The position numbers were made by a program, and so were the translations under genes. Shown here one piece after another: positions 7,220 through 16,830 of a DNA stretch of 35,347 nucleotides (within the stretch, counting starts at the first letter, position 1; every line of letters begins with the position of its first letter). Source of the DNA: an uncultured Clostridia bacterium (GTDB taxonomy: Bacteria > Bacillota > Clostridia > Christensenellales > UBA1242); assembly GCA_944350095.1 (NCBI GenBank), contig CALVOB010000016.1:1-35347 (forward strand). The letters are read 5' to 3'. A model generated the notes under the pieces. It saw only the letters and a list, made by a program, of their open reading frames with translations. It made no database searches and had not been told where the DNA came from.

Positions 7220-8818
7220 TCAAACTTTTAATTTATAATAAATAATGTCACCTTTAACTTTTAGAATAACAAAACTAACAACAAATATTATTAAATAAAT
7301 TAATGCAAAAATGCTATAAAAAATATAGTTATTTAAATTTTGAATTGAGTAACCTATAACCATAGGTATTATTGCTACGCACATTGAACTAAGTAAAACT
7401 ATAAATAAACTTAAACTTTGTTTTACTACTTGATTTACATTATCAAAGTTGAATTTTGGAAGCAATAAATTTATTAAAAGTCCAAAAGTACTAAATGAAA
7501 TAATGGCAATAATTGGAATTATAAAAAGCATCAAACTTAAAAAAATATTAAAATATTCAAAAAATAAAATTAAATTAATAATGCCCGATATAAAAATGAA
7601 CGGAAAAACTAATAAATTATTAAATAATATTTTAGTAAAAAATATTTTTGATGGCTTTATTGGCAAACTTTTTAAAAGTGTAATTTGCTTACCTTCTATA
7701 CTTATAGAAGAACTTGTTGTTACACACATACATGCAAACATAGCATTTAAAGAAATGGATAGAATTGGAATAATTGTTTGTAAAAATTTTTCAGCATTTT
7801 CTATCCCCGACAAATCTGCAAACATACCATATTTAATTAAAAACGGCAATATAATCATAAAAATCAATGCAAATGCAGTGTTTAAAACATAAGTTGGATA
7901 ACTAAAATATCTTTTTGTTTCTAATTTTAAATAACTACTTACCTGACTTTTTTTATTGTATTTAAGTTCCCCTTTATTTTTTACAGTTGCTTTTTTTAAG
8001 AGATTATAATTTATTTTTTTATACAAGAGTGATAACAATATAATAGCTAGTGCAGTAACAACCAAGCTTAAAATTACAAACAAGAAAATATATAGCACAT
8101 CTAAGCCTGCAAATCCCATATAAAACCAGGCAACACTAGGAAGATAATATTGCATGCCAGACAAAAAACTATCCCCGTTTTGTACTAGTAAATTTATAAA
8201 GTTGTTCATTTTATAGTAAAGCAAAAAGTATGCTATCAACAAAATAAAAAACAAAATTATATAAACTATATTTGAATGTTTTAATTTGCTAGTTACCAAA
8301 CTTACAACTAAACCTAAAAGAGTTCCAAGAGCCATAGGAACTAATGGAGAAAACAAAAATCCTAATAAAAATAAAAGTAAAAATCCAAAATTAAACGGTG
8401 CATAAATAAAATACACAACTATTGTAGGAAATAAAATAATAGAACTATATAAATATGCAGACAACAGTACACTGGAATATTTTGCTATTACAATTTCATG
8501 ATTTTTTATTGGTAAACTGCTTAAAAGTTCAAAATCTTTTGTTTTGAAAAAATAGCTCTGAGCTTCATAGGTAATAAAGAAAAGTACAAAGACAAAACTA
8601 AACAATGCCCCAATAAAAATCAAATAGTTTAACTCGCCCACTTCATTCAAAAGATATCCAAATGTATTCATTAAGCTTCCAAAAGCAAAATATAAAAGTG
8701 CTAAAAATAATAGTGCTGTAACTAAAAAGCTTGCACCTTTTCTTTTCTTATTGAAGTTAAACATTCCTTTAAATATTGAAATAAAGTTTATTTTGATTAA
8801 GTTAAGCACATTCTTCAT
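7220..8818 (-). CDS. ABC transporter permease (multi-pass membrane protein)
   Basis: 532 aa with roughly twelve strongly hydrophobic segments, e.g. FLVTALLFLALLYFAFGSL near residue 35 and IVYIILFFILLIAYFLLYY near 190. Two related halves are visible: each begins with a segment on resetting 'LPIKxxxI' (LLSSLPIKNHEIVIAK near 98 and LLKSLPIKPSKIFFTK near 385), a hallmark of ABC-2/'putative ABC exporter' permeases. ATG overlaps the ATPase stop (ATGA), so the two are translationally coupled. The substrate is unknown. It is the last gene of the operon before the 7172-7206 terminator. Confidence 0.85.
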   Translation of the reverse strand: MKNVLNLIKINFISIFKGMFNFNKKRKGASFLVTALLFLALLYFAFGSLMNTFGYLLNEVGELNYLIFIGALFSFVFVLFFITYEAQSYFFKTKDFELLSSLPIKNHEIVIAKYSSVLLSAYLYSSIILFPTIVVYFIYAPFNFGFLLLFLLGFLFSPLVPMALGTLLGLVVSLVTSKLKHSNIVYIILFFILLIAYFLLYYKMNNFINLLVQNGDSFLSGMQYYLPSVAWFYMGFAGLDVLYIFLFVILSLVVTALAIILLSLLYKKINYNLLKKATVKNKGELKYNKKSQVSSYLKLETKRYFSYPTYVLNTAFALIFMIILPFLIKYGMFADLSGIENAEKFLQTIIPILSISLNAMFACMCVTTSSSISIEGKQITLLKSLPIKPSKIFFTKILFNNLLVFPFIFISGIINLILFFEYFNIFLSLMLFIIPIIAIISFSTFGLLINLLLPKFNFDNVNQVVKQSLSLFIVLLSSMCVAIIPMVIGYSIQNLNNYIFYSIFALIYLIIFVVSFVILKVKGDIIYYKLKV

Positions 8819-9525
8819 TCAGATTTCTCCAATTCAAGAAATAAACTTTCCAAACTTTTATCACCTTTAACGGCTTTCATTTCACCTTGTCCCATAATTT
8901 TACCATTTTTTATGATTATTACATGGCTACAAAGCTTTTCTGCCACCTCTAATACATGAGTTGAAAATAATATTGCACTACCCTCACTACAAACTTCTTT
9001 CATTATCTCTTTAAATTCATGAGTCGTAATAGGATCTAACCCAACAAAAGGTTCATCAAAAAGATATAATTTTGGTTTATGTACAAGAAGGCTAAGTATT
9101 GCAAGTTTTTGTTTCATACCATGTGAATAAGTGCTAATTGGAGCATTTAAATCGGAAAAGATTTGAAGCCTTCTACCATAAGTTTCAATTCTTTCTTTTC
9201 TAACATTTTTATCTACATAAAACACATCAGCTATAAAGTTTAAATATTCTATGCCACTTAATGTTTCATAAATATCTGGATTATCAGGAAGATATCCGAT
9301 ATTAAACTTAACCTTATAGTTATCATCTTTTACACTTTTGCCATCAACTAAAATTTCGCCCTCATCAAAATCTATAATGCCAGCAATAGCTTTAAGTGTT
9401 GTTGTTTTACCTGCACCATTATGCCCTATAAATGCAGTTATTTGCCCCGATTTTACCTCTAAACTAATATTATCAACTGCAAGCTTATCACCATATCTTT
9501 TGGTTAAACCTTTAACTTGTAACAT
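8815..9525 (-). CDS. ABC transporter ATP-binding protein
   Basis: 236 aa. Walker A GHNGAGKTT (residues 34-42), Q-loop region NIGYLPDNPDIYETLSG, signature YSHGMKQK (an ABC-2-type variant of LSGGQ), Walker B LYLFDEPFVGLD, and switch His in FSTHVLEVAEKLC are all present. It energises the permease encoded immediately downstream. Its AGGAG site lies inside the last codons of pepF and the start is one base after the pepF stop, so the genes are co-transcribed. An exporter role is inferred from the ABC-2-like partner. Confidence 0.93.
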   Translation of the reverse strand: MLQVKGLTKRYGDKLAVDNISLEVKSGQITAFIGHNGAGKTTTLKAIAGIIDFDEGEILVDGKSVKDDNYKVKFNIGYLPDNPDIYETLSGIEYLNFIADVFYVDKNVRKERIETYGRRLQIFSDLNAPISTYSHGMKQKLAILSLLVHKPKLYLFDEPFVGLDPITTHEFKEIMKEVCSEGSAILFSTHVLEVAEKLCSHVIIIKNGKIMGQGEMKAVKGDKSLESLFLELEKSE

Positions 9526-9526
9526 A

Positions 9527-11311
9527 CTATTCTCCTAAAATTTTGTTCCAATCATCTAAAATAGAATTAATAAAATTAAACGCTTCATCAAAAGTGCTTT
9601 TATCTTCTAGATTTACACCTGCAATTTTTAAAAGTTCAATAGGAGGAAGAGAACTTCCACTTGATAAAAATTTTAAATAATTTTCCTTTGCATTCTCTTT
9701 ACCTGAATATATGTTTCTTGCAATCACCATAGCACTTATAAGACCTGTGGCGTATTTATACACATAGAAAGAACTATAAAAATGAGGAATTCTACTCCAC
9801 TCATATTTTATTTCATCTAAAATTTCTACCTTTTCTCCAAAATACCTTTTGTTTAATTCTATATAATAGTTGTTTAAAATATCTTTAGAAAGTGCTGAAG
9901 TTTTTTCATAAGTGTCATGTGCAAAATATTCAAATTCAGAAAACATTGTTTGACGAAATACACTTCCTCTAAACATACTTAATAAATAATCATAATAATA
10001 TATTTTTTCTTTATTTGTTTTAGCTTTATTTGAAAGATATAATAGCATTAACATTTCATTTACATTGCTAGCTACTTCTGCAACAAAAATTGTATAGCCT
10101 GCGTCTTCATAAGGTTGATTTTCATTTGAATAATAAGTATGCATGCAATGCCCTAATTCATGCGCAAGAGTAAAAAGAGAATTGCAGTTAGATACAAAAT
10201 TTGTTAATACAACAGGGTGAACTCCATAAGCACCCCAAGAAAAAGCTCCGCTATCTTTACCTTCATTTTCATAAACATCTATCCAGCGTTCGTTTTTAGC
10301 TTTATCTAATAAATTCAAATAATCTTCTCCAAGTGGAGCACAAGCTTTTTTTACAAGTTCTAAAGCTTCTTCATAAGTTACATTTATATCAAAATCTTCA
10401 CAAGTTTTTGCGTAGATATCATATATTGCAAAAGTTTTTTGTTTGAGTTGTTTTCTTTTAATTTCAAAATATTTATGAAATACATTTAAATTATTATTTA
10501 CACCTTCAATAAGTGTTTTATAAACATCTTCACTTGCCTCTTCGTTATAAATTGAAGCCGATAGAGCTGATGGATAATTTCTAATTTTTGCAAAATAACA
10601 ACCCACTTTAATATCATTAATATAATTTGTTGCAAGAGTATTATTATACTCACCATAAGCCTTGTTCATGTTTATTATTGCGTTTTTTCTAAGTTCACGG
10701 TCTGAACTTTCAACTAAAAGAGAATATGTTGCATGTGTTAATTTGTGAGGTTGCCCTTTACTATCTAATGCATTTTGAAATTTTACATCTGCATTGTCAA
10801 ACATATCAAAAACATCTGAAAAGCCACCTGTGAAATCGCCCATTTGTGATAATAGTTTTTCTTCTTTTTTTGAAAGAATATGTGCTTTTTGCCTTAATAT
10901 TGATTTAAAATATGTTCTAAATTGTGGATAATTTAAATTATTTTCAAGTTCTGTTAGTTTTTCCTTACTTAGTTCTCCAATTTCTACACTTATAAAGCTA
11001 GTTATTGTGCTAAATTTTACGCAAACTGAGCTCACCTTTTCACTTAGTTCAACAGCCTTACTATCCTTTGCATTTTCTTTTACTTTTAAAGATGAATACA
11101 CATAAAGTCTGCTTAAATCTTCACTAATTTTGCTTTCAAGTGTAAGGCATTCATATATATCCTTATCATTATTTAATTTGTTTTCAAACTTTGCAATATC
11201 TTCAAAGCGTTTTTCAACACTATTTATTTCTTCCTCACAAGACTGCAAACTTTTTGAATATTCGCTTAAATCCCATTTATATTTTTCTTCAATTTCTTCT
11301 CTTTTTTTCAT
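9527..11311 (-). CDS. pepF: Oligoendopeptidase F (M3B zinc metallopeptidase)
   Basis: 594 aa, standard family length. The HExxH zinc site is HELGH (384-388), followed by the third ligand Glu412 in VAEVASNVNEM and the conserved YTIFVAE context. The N-terminal helical cap (YKWDLSEYSKS...) matches the W-DLS-x-L/Y opening of PepF. It degrades oligopeptides of about 7-17 residues in the cytoplasm. GGGAGAG precedes the ATG. It starts 8 bp after the pseudouridine synthase gene in the same operon and is followed at 1 bp by the ABC ATPase. Confidence 0.95.
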   Translation of the reverse strand: MKKREEIEEKYKWDLSEYSKSLQSCEEEINSVEKRFEDIAKFENKLNNDKDIYECLTLESKISEDLSRLYVYSSLKVKENAKDSKAVELSEKVSSVCVKFSTITSFISVEIGELSKEKLTELENNLNYPQFRTYFKSILRQKAHILSKKEEKLLSQMGDFTGGFSDVFDMFDNADVKFQNALDSKGQPHKLTHATYSLLVESSDRELRKNAIINMNKAYGEYNNTLATNYINDIKVGCYFAKIRNYPSALSASIYNEEASEDVYKTLIEGVNNNLNVFHKYFEIKRKQLKQKTFAIYDIYAKTCEDFDINVTYEEALELVKKACAPLGEDYLNLLDKAKNERWIDVYENEGKDSGAFSWGAYGVHPVVLTNFVSNCNSLFTLAHELGHCMHTYYSNENQPYEDAGYTIFVAEVASNVNEMLMLLYLSNKAKTNKEKIYYYDYLLSMFRGSVFRQTMFSEFEYFAHDTYEKTSALSKDILNNYYIELNKRYFGEKVEILDEIKYEWSRIPHFYSSFYVYKYATGLISAMVIARNIYSGKENAKENYLKFLSSGSSLPPIELLKIAGVNLEDKSTFDEAFNFINSILDDWNKILGE

Positions 11312-11319
11312 AACTCTCC

Positions 11320-12003
11320 CTAACCTAAAAATTTTAATAAATTAAACTCTGTCCAAGGCTTTTCTTCTGGTGGATAAACCTTGAAATACAAAGTTTCATC
11401 TTTAGTAGGGTGTTTAAAACTTAACTCACCTGCCCAAAGTGCAAGATGATTTGTAAGTTTATTTACTTTTCCATATTTACCATCACCATAAATAGGAGCG
11501 TTTAGATTTGCCATTTGCACTCTTATTTGATGGGACCTTCCTGTTAAAATATTTACTTTTATTAATGCATTTTTGCCGTTTGTTTGCAAAACTTTATAGA
11601 TTGTTTCTGCACGCTTAGCACCTGTTTCGCTCATTGGAACAATTTTCACAATGTTATCTACTTTCTTTAAATAGTTAACAATATGTCCGTCAAGCTCTTT
11701 TGGAATACCCTCTGTAACACAATAATAAGTTTTGACAAATTCTCCATTTTTAATCTGCTCTGAAAGTCTATTTGCCGCCTTACTAGTTCTAGCAAAAACC
11801 ATAATACCACCTGTTGGTCTATCTAGCCTATGAACAAGCCCAACAAACGCTTCACCGGGTTTGTTGTACTTTTCTTTAATATATGCTTTAACTAAACTTA
11901 GCATGTCCTCATCTTTACTTTCATCTGCTTGACTTGGAACATTTTGTGGTTTTACCACAACTATTATATGATTATCTTCATAAATTACATTTAAGTTTTC
12001 CAT
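11320..12003 (-). CDS. RluA-family RNA pseudouridine synthase
   Basis: 227 aa. It isomerises uridine to pseudouridine in rRNA or tRNA. The catalytic motif VHRLDRPTGG contains Asp61, followed by FARTSKAANRLSEQI and the late motif ILTGRSHQIRVQMA. The N-terminus begins directly with the catalytic domain (VIYEDNHIIVVVKPQNVPS) and lacks the S4 RNA-binding domain of RluC/RluD, as in short single-domain family members, so the target site cannot be named. AAGGGGA precedes the ATG. It is 8 bp downstream of the methyltransferase gene, another RNA-modification enzyme. Confidence 0.93.
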   Translation of the reverse strand: MENLNVIYEDNHIIVVVKPQNVPSQADESKDEDMLSLVKAYIKEKYNKPGEAFVGLVHRLDRPTGGIMVFARTSKAANRLSEQIKNGEFVKTYYCVTEGIPKELDGHIVNYLKKVDNIVKIVPMSETGAKRAETIYKVLQTNGKNALIKVNILTGRSHQIRVQMANLNAPIYGDGKYGKVNKLTNHLALWAGELSFKHPTKDETLYFKVYPPEEKPWTEFNLLKFLG

Positions 12004-12011
12004 ATTTCCCC

Positions 12012-12863
12012 TTAAAATATAAGTAGTCCACTAGCTCCGCACGGAAGCACAATATCTTCTTTTGTTGGAAGACCAATTTCATCTGCATCTATATTCTTTT
12101 CTTTAAAAGAAAGTTGCAACAAATTTTTAAGTACGCTTGCTTGAAGTCCTGTTGTATAAGAATTTATTAAAACAAATAATGGATTATCTGAAAGAACTTT
12201 ATTACACTCTTTTAAAAAACCAAACAAATCATTTTCAATTTTCCACATTTCACCATTAGGACCTCTACCATAACTTGGTGGGTCTAAAATTATGGCGTCA
12301 TATTTTTTACCGCGTCTAATTTCACGCTGAACAAATTTAAAGCAATCGTCCACAATATATCTAACAGGACAATTAGCAAGACCAGATAGTGCCATATTTT
12401 CCCTAGCTCTTTCTACCATTCCCTTGCTAGCATCAACATGAGTTACACTTGCACCTGCACTAGCTAGTGCAACACTTGCTCCGCCAGTGTAGGCAAATAA
12501 ATTTAGTGCATTTATAGGTCTGTTTGCACTTTTCACTAAGTCTATCATTCTATCCCAATTTACAGCTTGTTCAGGAAATAGCCCTGTGTGTTTAAAACCC
12601 ATAGGTTTAATTTTAAATTTTAAATTTTTGTAATTTATCACCCAACTTTCAGGATATTTTTTTAAAATTTCCCATCTTCCGCCTCCCGTGCTTTCACGCT
12701 TATAGTGTGCGTTTAGTTTTGGAAATTTTTTCATATCCATGCTAGATTCCCAAATAACCTGTGGGTCAGGACGAAGAAGATAAACATCTCCCCAACGCTC
12801 TAACTTCTCCCCATTTCCTGTTGCTATAACCTCGTAATCTTTCCAATTATTTGCTACTTTCAT
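12012..12863 (-). CDS. Class I SAM-dependent rRNA methyltransferase (RlmI/RlmL-K-like)
   Basis: 283 aa. The SAM site is ALNLFAYTGGASVALASAGA (119-138) with acidic loop HVDASKGMVERAREN, and the catalytic-type motif is DPPSYGRG (194-201). This combination belongs to the Methyltrans_SAM group that includes 23S rRNA cytosine/guanine methyltransferases. The PUA domain found in E. coli RlmI is missing; the N-terminal 100 residues (LERWGDVYLLRPDPQVIW) are the shorter form common in Bacillota. The exact base modified is not deducible. The start is one base after the ileS stop on the minus strand, with only a weak AAAGG site, suggesting translation coupled to ileS. Confidence 0.88.
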   Translation of the reverse strand: MKVANNWKDYEVIATGNGEKLERWGDVYLLRPDPQVIWESSMDMKKFPKLNAHYKRESTGGGRWEILKKYPESWVINYKNLKFKIKPMGFKHTGLFPEQAVNWDRMIDLVKSANRPINALNLFAYTGGASVALASAGASVTHVDASKGMVERARENMALSGLANCPVRYIVDDCFKFVQREIRRGKKYDAIILDPPSYGRGPNGEMWKIENDLFGFLKECNKVLSDNPLFVLINSYTTGLQASVLKNLLQLSFKEKNIDADEIGLPTKEDIVLPCGASGLLIF

Positions 12864-12864
12864 T

Positions 12865-15800
12865 TTATGCCTTTTTCATTTTAATTTCTATATTATCTTC
12901 ACCAACATTAACTTCTTTACTTATAGCAAAGTCTTTTAAATCACTTACAATTTCTTTAATTAAAACTTCTGCCATTATTTTATCTTTATAAGTTTCAATA
13001 ACTTCGTTTAAATCTTTACTGTTTGTTTTAAAGCTTACTACAATTCTATCTTCAACTTTAAATCCTGCTTCTTTTCTAAGCACCTGAGCAGAACGCGTTA
13101 ATTCGCGGTACAAACCTTCAAGCATAAGGTCTCTATCTAATGTAATATCCAAAACAACGGTAATTCCGCCGTCAGACATTATAACAAACTCTTCCTTTGG
13201 TTTTGAAGATACTATAAATAAATTTTTATCTAAATTTTTAAATTCGCCTACACTTACTTGACCATTATCATCGTAGGATTTTATAAGATTTTGCATTTCA
13301 CTATCAGATATTTTTGCTAGTTCTGCTTTTAATTTTTGAACATCACCTTTTAAAACTGCACCAGCTGTTTTAAAGTTTACAGTTAAAAATCTTTCATTAA
13401 AGCGTTCAACATTTTCTTCATAAACAAGAGTTTTTATATTTAATTCATCTTTTATAATATCGGCAAACAATTCTACACTAGGCTTAACAAATTTTTCTGC
13501 ACAAACAAACATTTCTTTTAATGGTTGTTTAATTTTTAATTGGTTTTCATTTCTTAGCCTTTGTGCTAACGCAATTATATTTCTAGCAATATCTGTTTTT
13601 TCTTCTAAATTTTCGTCTTTTATATCAAGCATTTTATCTGGGAAATCAGAAAGTATTATACTTTCCGCAGAATTAGGTTCAAAACTTCTACACATATTTT
13701 GCCAGATATGTTCCGTCATGAAAGGAATAATTGGTGCCATAACTTTACAAACATTTTTTATTGCAGAATACAAGCACCAATAAGCTGTACGCTTATCTTC
13801 CTCGTCGTCAGACCTCCAAAATCTTCTTCTGTTTACACGAATATACCAATTTGTTAAATCATCAATATATTTTTCAAAATCTTTAACAACTAAATAGAAC
13901 TGTTGGTCATCATAATATTTTTTAGAATTAGCAATAAATTTATTTGTTACTTCAACAAGCCATTTATCTGTTACATTTGTAATATTTGGAACAAAACCAT
14001 CAAGCTTTGGATTATCTAATACAGCATAAGTGTTGAAGAAAATGTATGCATTCCAAAGACCTAAAAGTTTTCTTCTAATTTCATCTGTAATTCCATATCC
14101 AAAACGAGTATCGTTTAGCATGTTATTTGATGCAAACATATATCTAATAACATCTGCTCCTATTTTATTACATGCATCAAAAAAGCTTATATTGTTTTTA
14201 CCCGATTTAGAAAATTTAGAGCCGTCCTCTGCTACAAGTGTAGCAAAACCTATAACCTTTTTGTAAGGTGCTTTGCCTGTTAATGTTACACTCATAAATA
14301 ATAGCGAATAGAACCAAAGTCTAATTTGTTCTTTCATTTCTATTACACAATCAGCTGGAAAGTTTTCTTCCCAAAATTTTCTATCTGTAAAATATTTTTT
14401 AGTACTAAATGGCGTAATACCTGCATCAAGCCAGCAATCGCCAACTTCTGTAACGCGTTTAACTTTTTCTCCACAATGAGGACAAGTTATTTCTATCTCA
14501 TCAATATAAGGTCTATGAAGGTGTGGAAGCTTGTTAACCTCTTCTTCACTAGAAAGTTTTTTAAGTTCATCTAATGAACCTACAACAGTTGTTTTCCCAC
14601 ATTTAGAACAGATATAGAATGGAAGTGGTAGTCCATAAAAACGCTTTCTTGAAATACACCAATCGCCCATATTTTCAAGCCAATCAGTCATTCTCTTTTT
14701 CATAAAATCTGGTTGCCACTTAACCGTTTCAACAGCTTTTAATAGTTGAGGACGAATTTCATCTGCTTTAATATACCACTCTTTTGTAAGCCTAAAAATA
14801 AGCGGATTTTTACAGCGCCAGCAAATAGGATATCTGTGCATGTGTTTATGAGTATAATAAAGTTTACCACGCTTTTTAAGTTCATCGAATACAATGTCAG
14901 CCACTTCAACTGTATTTTTACCAGCTAAAAAGCCAAAATCATCAAAGAAAATACCATTTTCATCAACAGGGATTACATTTGGTAAATTTAATTTTTGACC
15001 AAGTTCAAAGTCCTCTGCACCACAACCAGGAGCAATATGAACAGCACCAGAGCCTTCTAGGGCGTCTACATCTTCCCATGCAACTATCTTATGAGGGAAA
15101 TTTTGTTCGCTTAATTCTGGAAAACATGTTTCATATTCAAGACCTACAAGTTCACTACCCTTAACAGTTTTCACAACTTCAACAATATCATCTTTAAGCA
15201 CTTTTTTTGCAGAAGAACAAACTATAATGTTTCTATCACTGCTCTTTACTTTACATATAGAATATTCAAGTTCAGGGTTTACTGCAACCGCAACATTGGC
15301 AGAAAGTGTCCAAGGAGTAGTTGTCCAAACTAAAATATCATTATTTGTGTTTTTTATAGGCAATTTAAAGAAAACCGCTAAATGTTCCATATCCTTATAA
15401 CTATCTGCAAGTTCATGCTCGGATAGTGATGTTCCACAATGACTACACCATGGCATAGGGCGATATTTTTGAACTAGCCAACCTCTTTTATAACATTCTT
15501 TTAAGAAATACCAAATAGATGTTATGTTTTCATCTGAATTGGTAAAATATGAATTTTCCCAATCCATCCACTGCCCTAAACGCTTAGATTGTTCTGTAAT
15601 TATACCAGAATATTTTTTAACCCTATCCATACAAGCAGTTGTAAATTTATCCAGACCTAACTTTTCAATATCACGCTTGTCCTTTAAGCCAAGCTCCTTT
15701 TCAGTTTCAACTTCAACCCAAAGTCCTTGCGCATCAAAGCCATTTTGATAATGTGCAGAGTAACCATTCATAGCCTCATATTTAAGCATAATATCTTTTA

Positions 15801-15990
15801 AGCTTCTATTCCATGCATGATGAACACCCATTCCATTATTGGCGGTGATTGGTCCATCTAAAAATTTAAAATGTTTTCCAGAATTTTTATTCTTTTCTAC
15901 TAATTTTTCAAAACAATTATTATCTTGCCAAAACTTTAAAATTTCTTCCTCATTTTTTATAAAATTTGGCATGCTTTCTTCTTTTTTCAT
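12865..15990 (-). CDS. ileS: Isoleucyl-tRNA synthetase
   Basis: 1041 aa class I synthetase charging tRNA-Ile. The HIGH region reads GPITANNGMGVHHAW (46-60), an atypical GVHHAW variant; the KMSKS loop reads KFSKS near residue 593. The editing domain (WTTTPWTLSANVAVAVNPELEY) and the family motif for binding tRNA arms are present. Cysteine pairs WCSHCG, CWRCKNP, CSKCGK and CPHCGEK suggest structural zinc. Length and motif variants fit the long, eukaryote-like IleS class (often less mupirocin-sensitive) rather than the E. coli type; that is inference. AGGAG precedes the ATG by 6 nt. It follows the HEPN-CBS gene by 9 bp. No T-box leader is seen, because the promoter lies ahead of the HEPN-CBS gene with only a short leader. 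Confidence 0.97.
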   Translation of the reverse strand: MKKEESMPNFIKNEEEILKFWQDNNCFEKLVEKNKNSGKHFKFLDGPITANNGMGVHHAWNRSLKDIMLKYEAMNGYSAHYQNGFDAQGLWVEVETEKELGLKDKRDIEKLGLDKFTTACMDRVKKYSGIITEQSKRLGQWMDWENSYFTNSDENITSIWYFLKECYKRGWLVQKYRPMPWCSHCGTSLSEHELADSYKDMEHLAVFFKLPIKNTNNDILVWTTTPWTLSANVAVAVNPELEYSICKVKSSDRNIIVCSSAKKVLKDDIVEVVKTVKGSELVGLEYETCFPELSEQNFPHKIVAWEDVDALEGSGAVHIAPGCGAEDFELGQKLNLPNVIPVDENGIFFDDFGFLAGKNTVEVADIVFDELKKRGKLYYTHKHMHRYPICWRCKNPLIFRLTKEWYIKADEIRPQLLKAVETVKWQPDFMKKRMTDWLENMGDWCISRKRFYGLPLPFYICSKCGKTTVVGSLDELKKLSSEEEVNKLPHLHRPYIDEIEITCPHCGEKVKRVTEVGDCWLDAGITPFSTKKYFTDRKFWEENFPADCVIEMKEQIRLWFYSLLFMSVTLTGKAPYKKVIGFATLVAEDGSKFSKSGKNNISFFDACNKIGADVIRYMFASNNMLNDTRFGYGITDEIRRKLLGLWNAYIFFNTYAVLDNPKLDGFVPNITNVTDKWLVEVTNKFIANSKKYYDDQQFYLVVKDFEKYIDDLTNWYIRVNRRRFWRSDDEEDKRTAYWCLYSAIKNVCKVMAPIIPFMTEHIWQNMCRSFEPNSAESIILSDFPDKMLDIKDENLEEKTDIARNIIALAQRLRNENQLKIKQPLKEMFVCAEKFVKPSVELFADIIKDELNIKTLVYEENVERFNERFLTVNFKTAGAVLKGDVQKLKAELAKISDSEMQNLIKSYDDNGQVSVGEFKNLDKNLFIVSSKPKEEFVIMSDGGITVVLDITLDRDLMLEGLYRELTRSAQVLRKEAGFKVEDRIVVSFKTNSKDLNEVIETYKDKIMAEVLIKEIVSDLKDFAISKEVNVGEDNIEIKMKKA

Positions 15991-15999
15991 ATCTATCTC

Positions 16000-16722
16000 C
16001 TAATAATTCTCTAAAATATTGTTTAAATCCATTATGTTTGTAGGCGTTACAATTCCTAGCGGGGCTTCTTGCATACTACCTGTTTTAGTAATCAAAACAA
16101 TTAAAAGCTTTCTGTTTTTATCAAACATATCAAGCACTTCTTCAATGGTCACATCACTTGAAGCTATGTCATAATATTTAACGCCCTCTGGAAATTCAGA
16201 AATTGCTTCTTCAATAGTTGTTTTTTCTATATATTGTGTTATATCTTGCCCATCTTCAATTTTTCTACCTAAAAGGTTTAATATTTTTTGACCATTAGCA
16301 ACACCTAAAAGTGTTCCATCTTTATATACAGGAATATTGCTATACTTAGATGAACTTATAAGTTTAATCACAGTTTTTAAATCTACATTATAATGAACCG
16401 TTAAAACATCATGCAAATTTAAAATTTCCATAACCTTTGGTGGTGTGCAAATAAGTTTTGCAATTTTCTCCATTTGAACCACAACATCATCATGAGGCTC
16501 TGCTATTATATACTCATCGTTGCTTCTATGAATAATAGCATTTCTAAGTCTGCCAAAATCTATTAAATCATCTTCATATTTTCTAACAATATAATTAACG
16601 GCAACCGCTCTTCTAATCATATCGGAATAGCCCATACTTCTTTTAAAATTATGTTGCACTCTTAGTGCGTAATCAATTTGATTATAGGCTTCAATAAATC
16701 TTTTAGCATTAGATTTCTGCAT
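16000..16722 (-). CDS. HEPN-like N-terminal domain fused to paired CBS domains
   Basis: 240 aa. The N-terminal half is helical (FIEAYNQIDYALRVQHNF, then MIRRAVAVNYIVRKYEDDLIDFGRLRNAIIHRS) and carries Arg60-x4-His65 (RNAIIH), the Rx4-6H signature of HEPN domains, which are often ribonucleases. Residues about 96-235 form two CBS motifs (VLTVHYNVDLKTVIKLISSSKYSNIPVYKDGTLLGVANGQKIL and the second unit ending LLIVLITKTG...LGIVTPTNIMDL), normally sensors of adenine nucleotides. AGGAG is 5 nt before the ATG. It is first in the operon with ileS and RNA-modification genes. A role in RNA metabolism gated by nucleotides is inferred, not shown. Confidence 0.75.
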   Translation of the reverse strand: MQKSNAKRFIEAYNQIDYALRVQHNFKRSMGYSDMIRRAVAVNYIVRKYEDDLIDFGRLRNAIIHRSNDEYIIAEPHDDVVVQMEKIAKLICTPPKVMEILNLHDVLTVHYNVDLKTVIKLISSSKYSNIPVYKDGTLLGVANGQKILNLLGRKIEDGQDITQYIEKTTIEEAISEFPEGVKYYDIASSDVTIEEVLDMFDKNRKLLIVLITKTGSMQEAPLGIVTPTNIMDLNNILENY

Positions 16723-16750
16723 AAAGTCTCCTTATAAACAAAGTTATAAT

Positions 16751-16779
16751 ATATTACAATAATTCACAAAAAAAAGCAA
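16751..16779 (-). promoter_or_regulatory. Promoter of the HEPN-CBS/ileS operon
   Basis: Minus strand TTGCTT (16779-16774), 17-nt spacer, TAATAT (16756-16751), leaving a leader of about 20 nt before the ATG at 16722. The short leader leaves no room for a T-box riboswitch controlling ileS. Confidence 0.55.
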
Positions 16780-16793
16780 CTAATAGTTAATAA

Positions 16794-16820
16794 AAAAGAA
16801 AAAGCTAAGCCTTTTCTTTT
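16794..16820 (-). terminator. Hairpin terminator after the two tiny minus-strand genes
   Basis: 12-nt arms 16794-16805 and 16809-16820 with one A/C mismatch and a TAA loop. The purine-rich arm gives a U-rich 3' side on the minus strand. It lies 10 bp past the stop at 16831. Confidence 0.65.
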
Positions 16821-16830
16821 AATTACATAA

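Noticed and set aside
16723..16800. T-box riboswitch controlling the ileS operon
   Set aside because: The likely promoter leaves a leader of only about 20 nt, with no T-box sequence or terminator/antiterminator pair.
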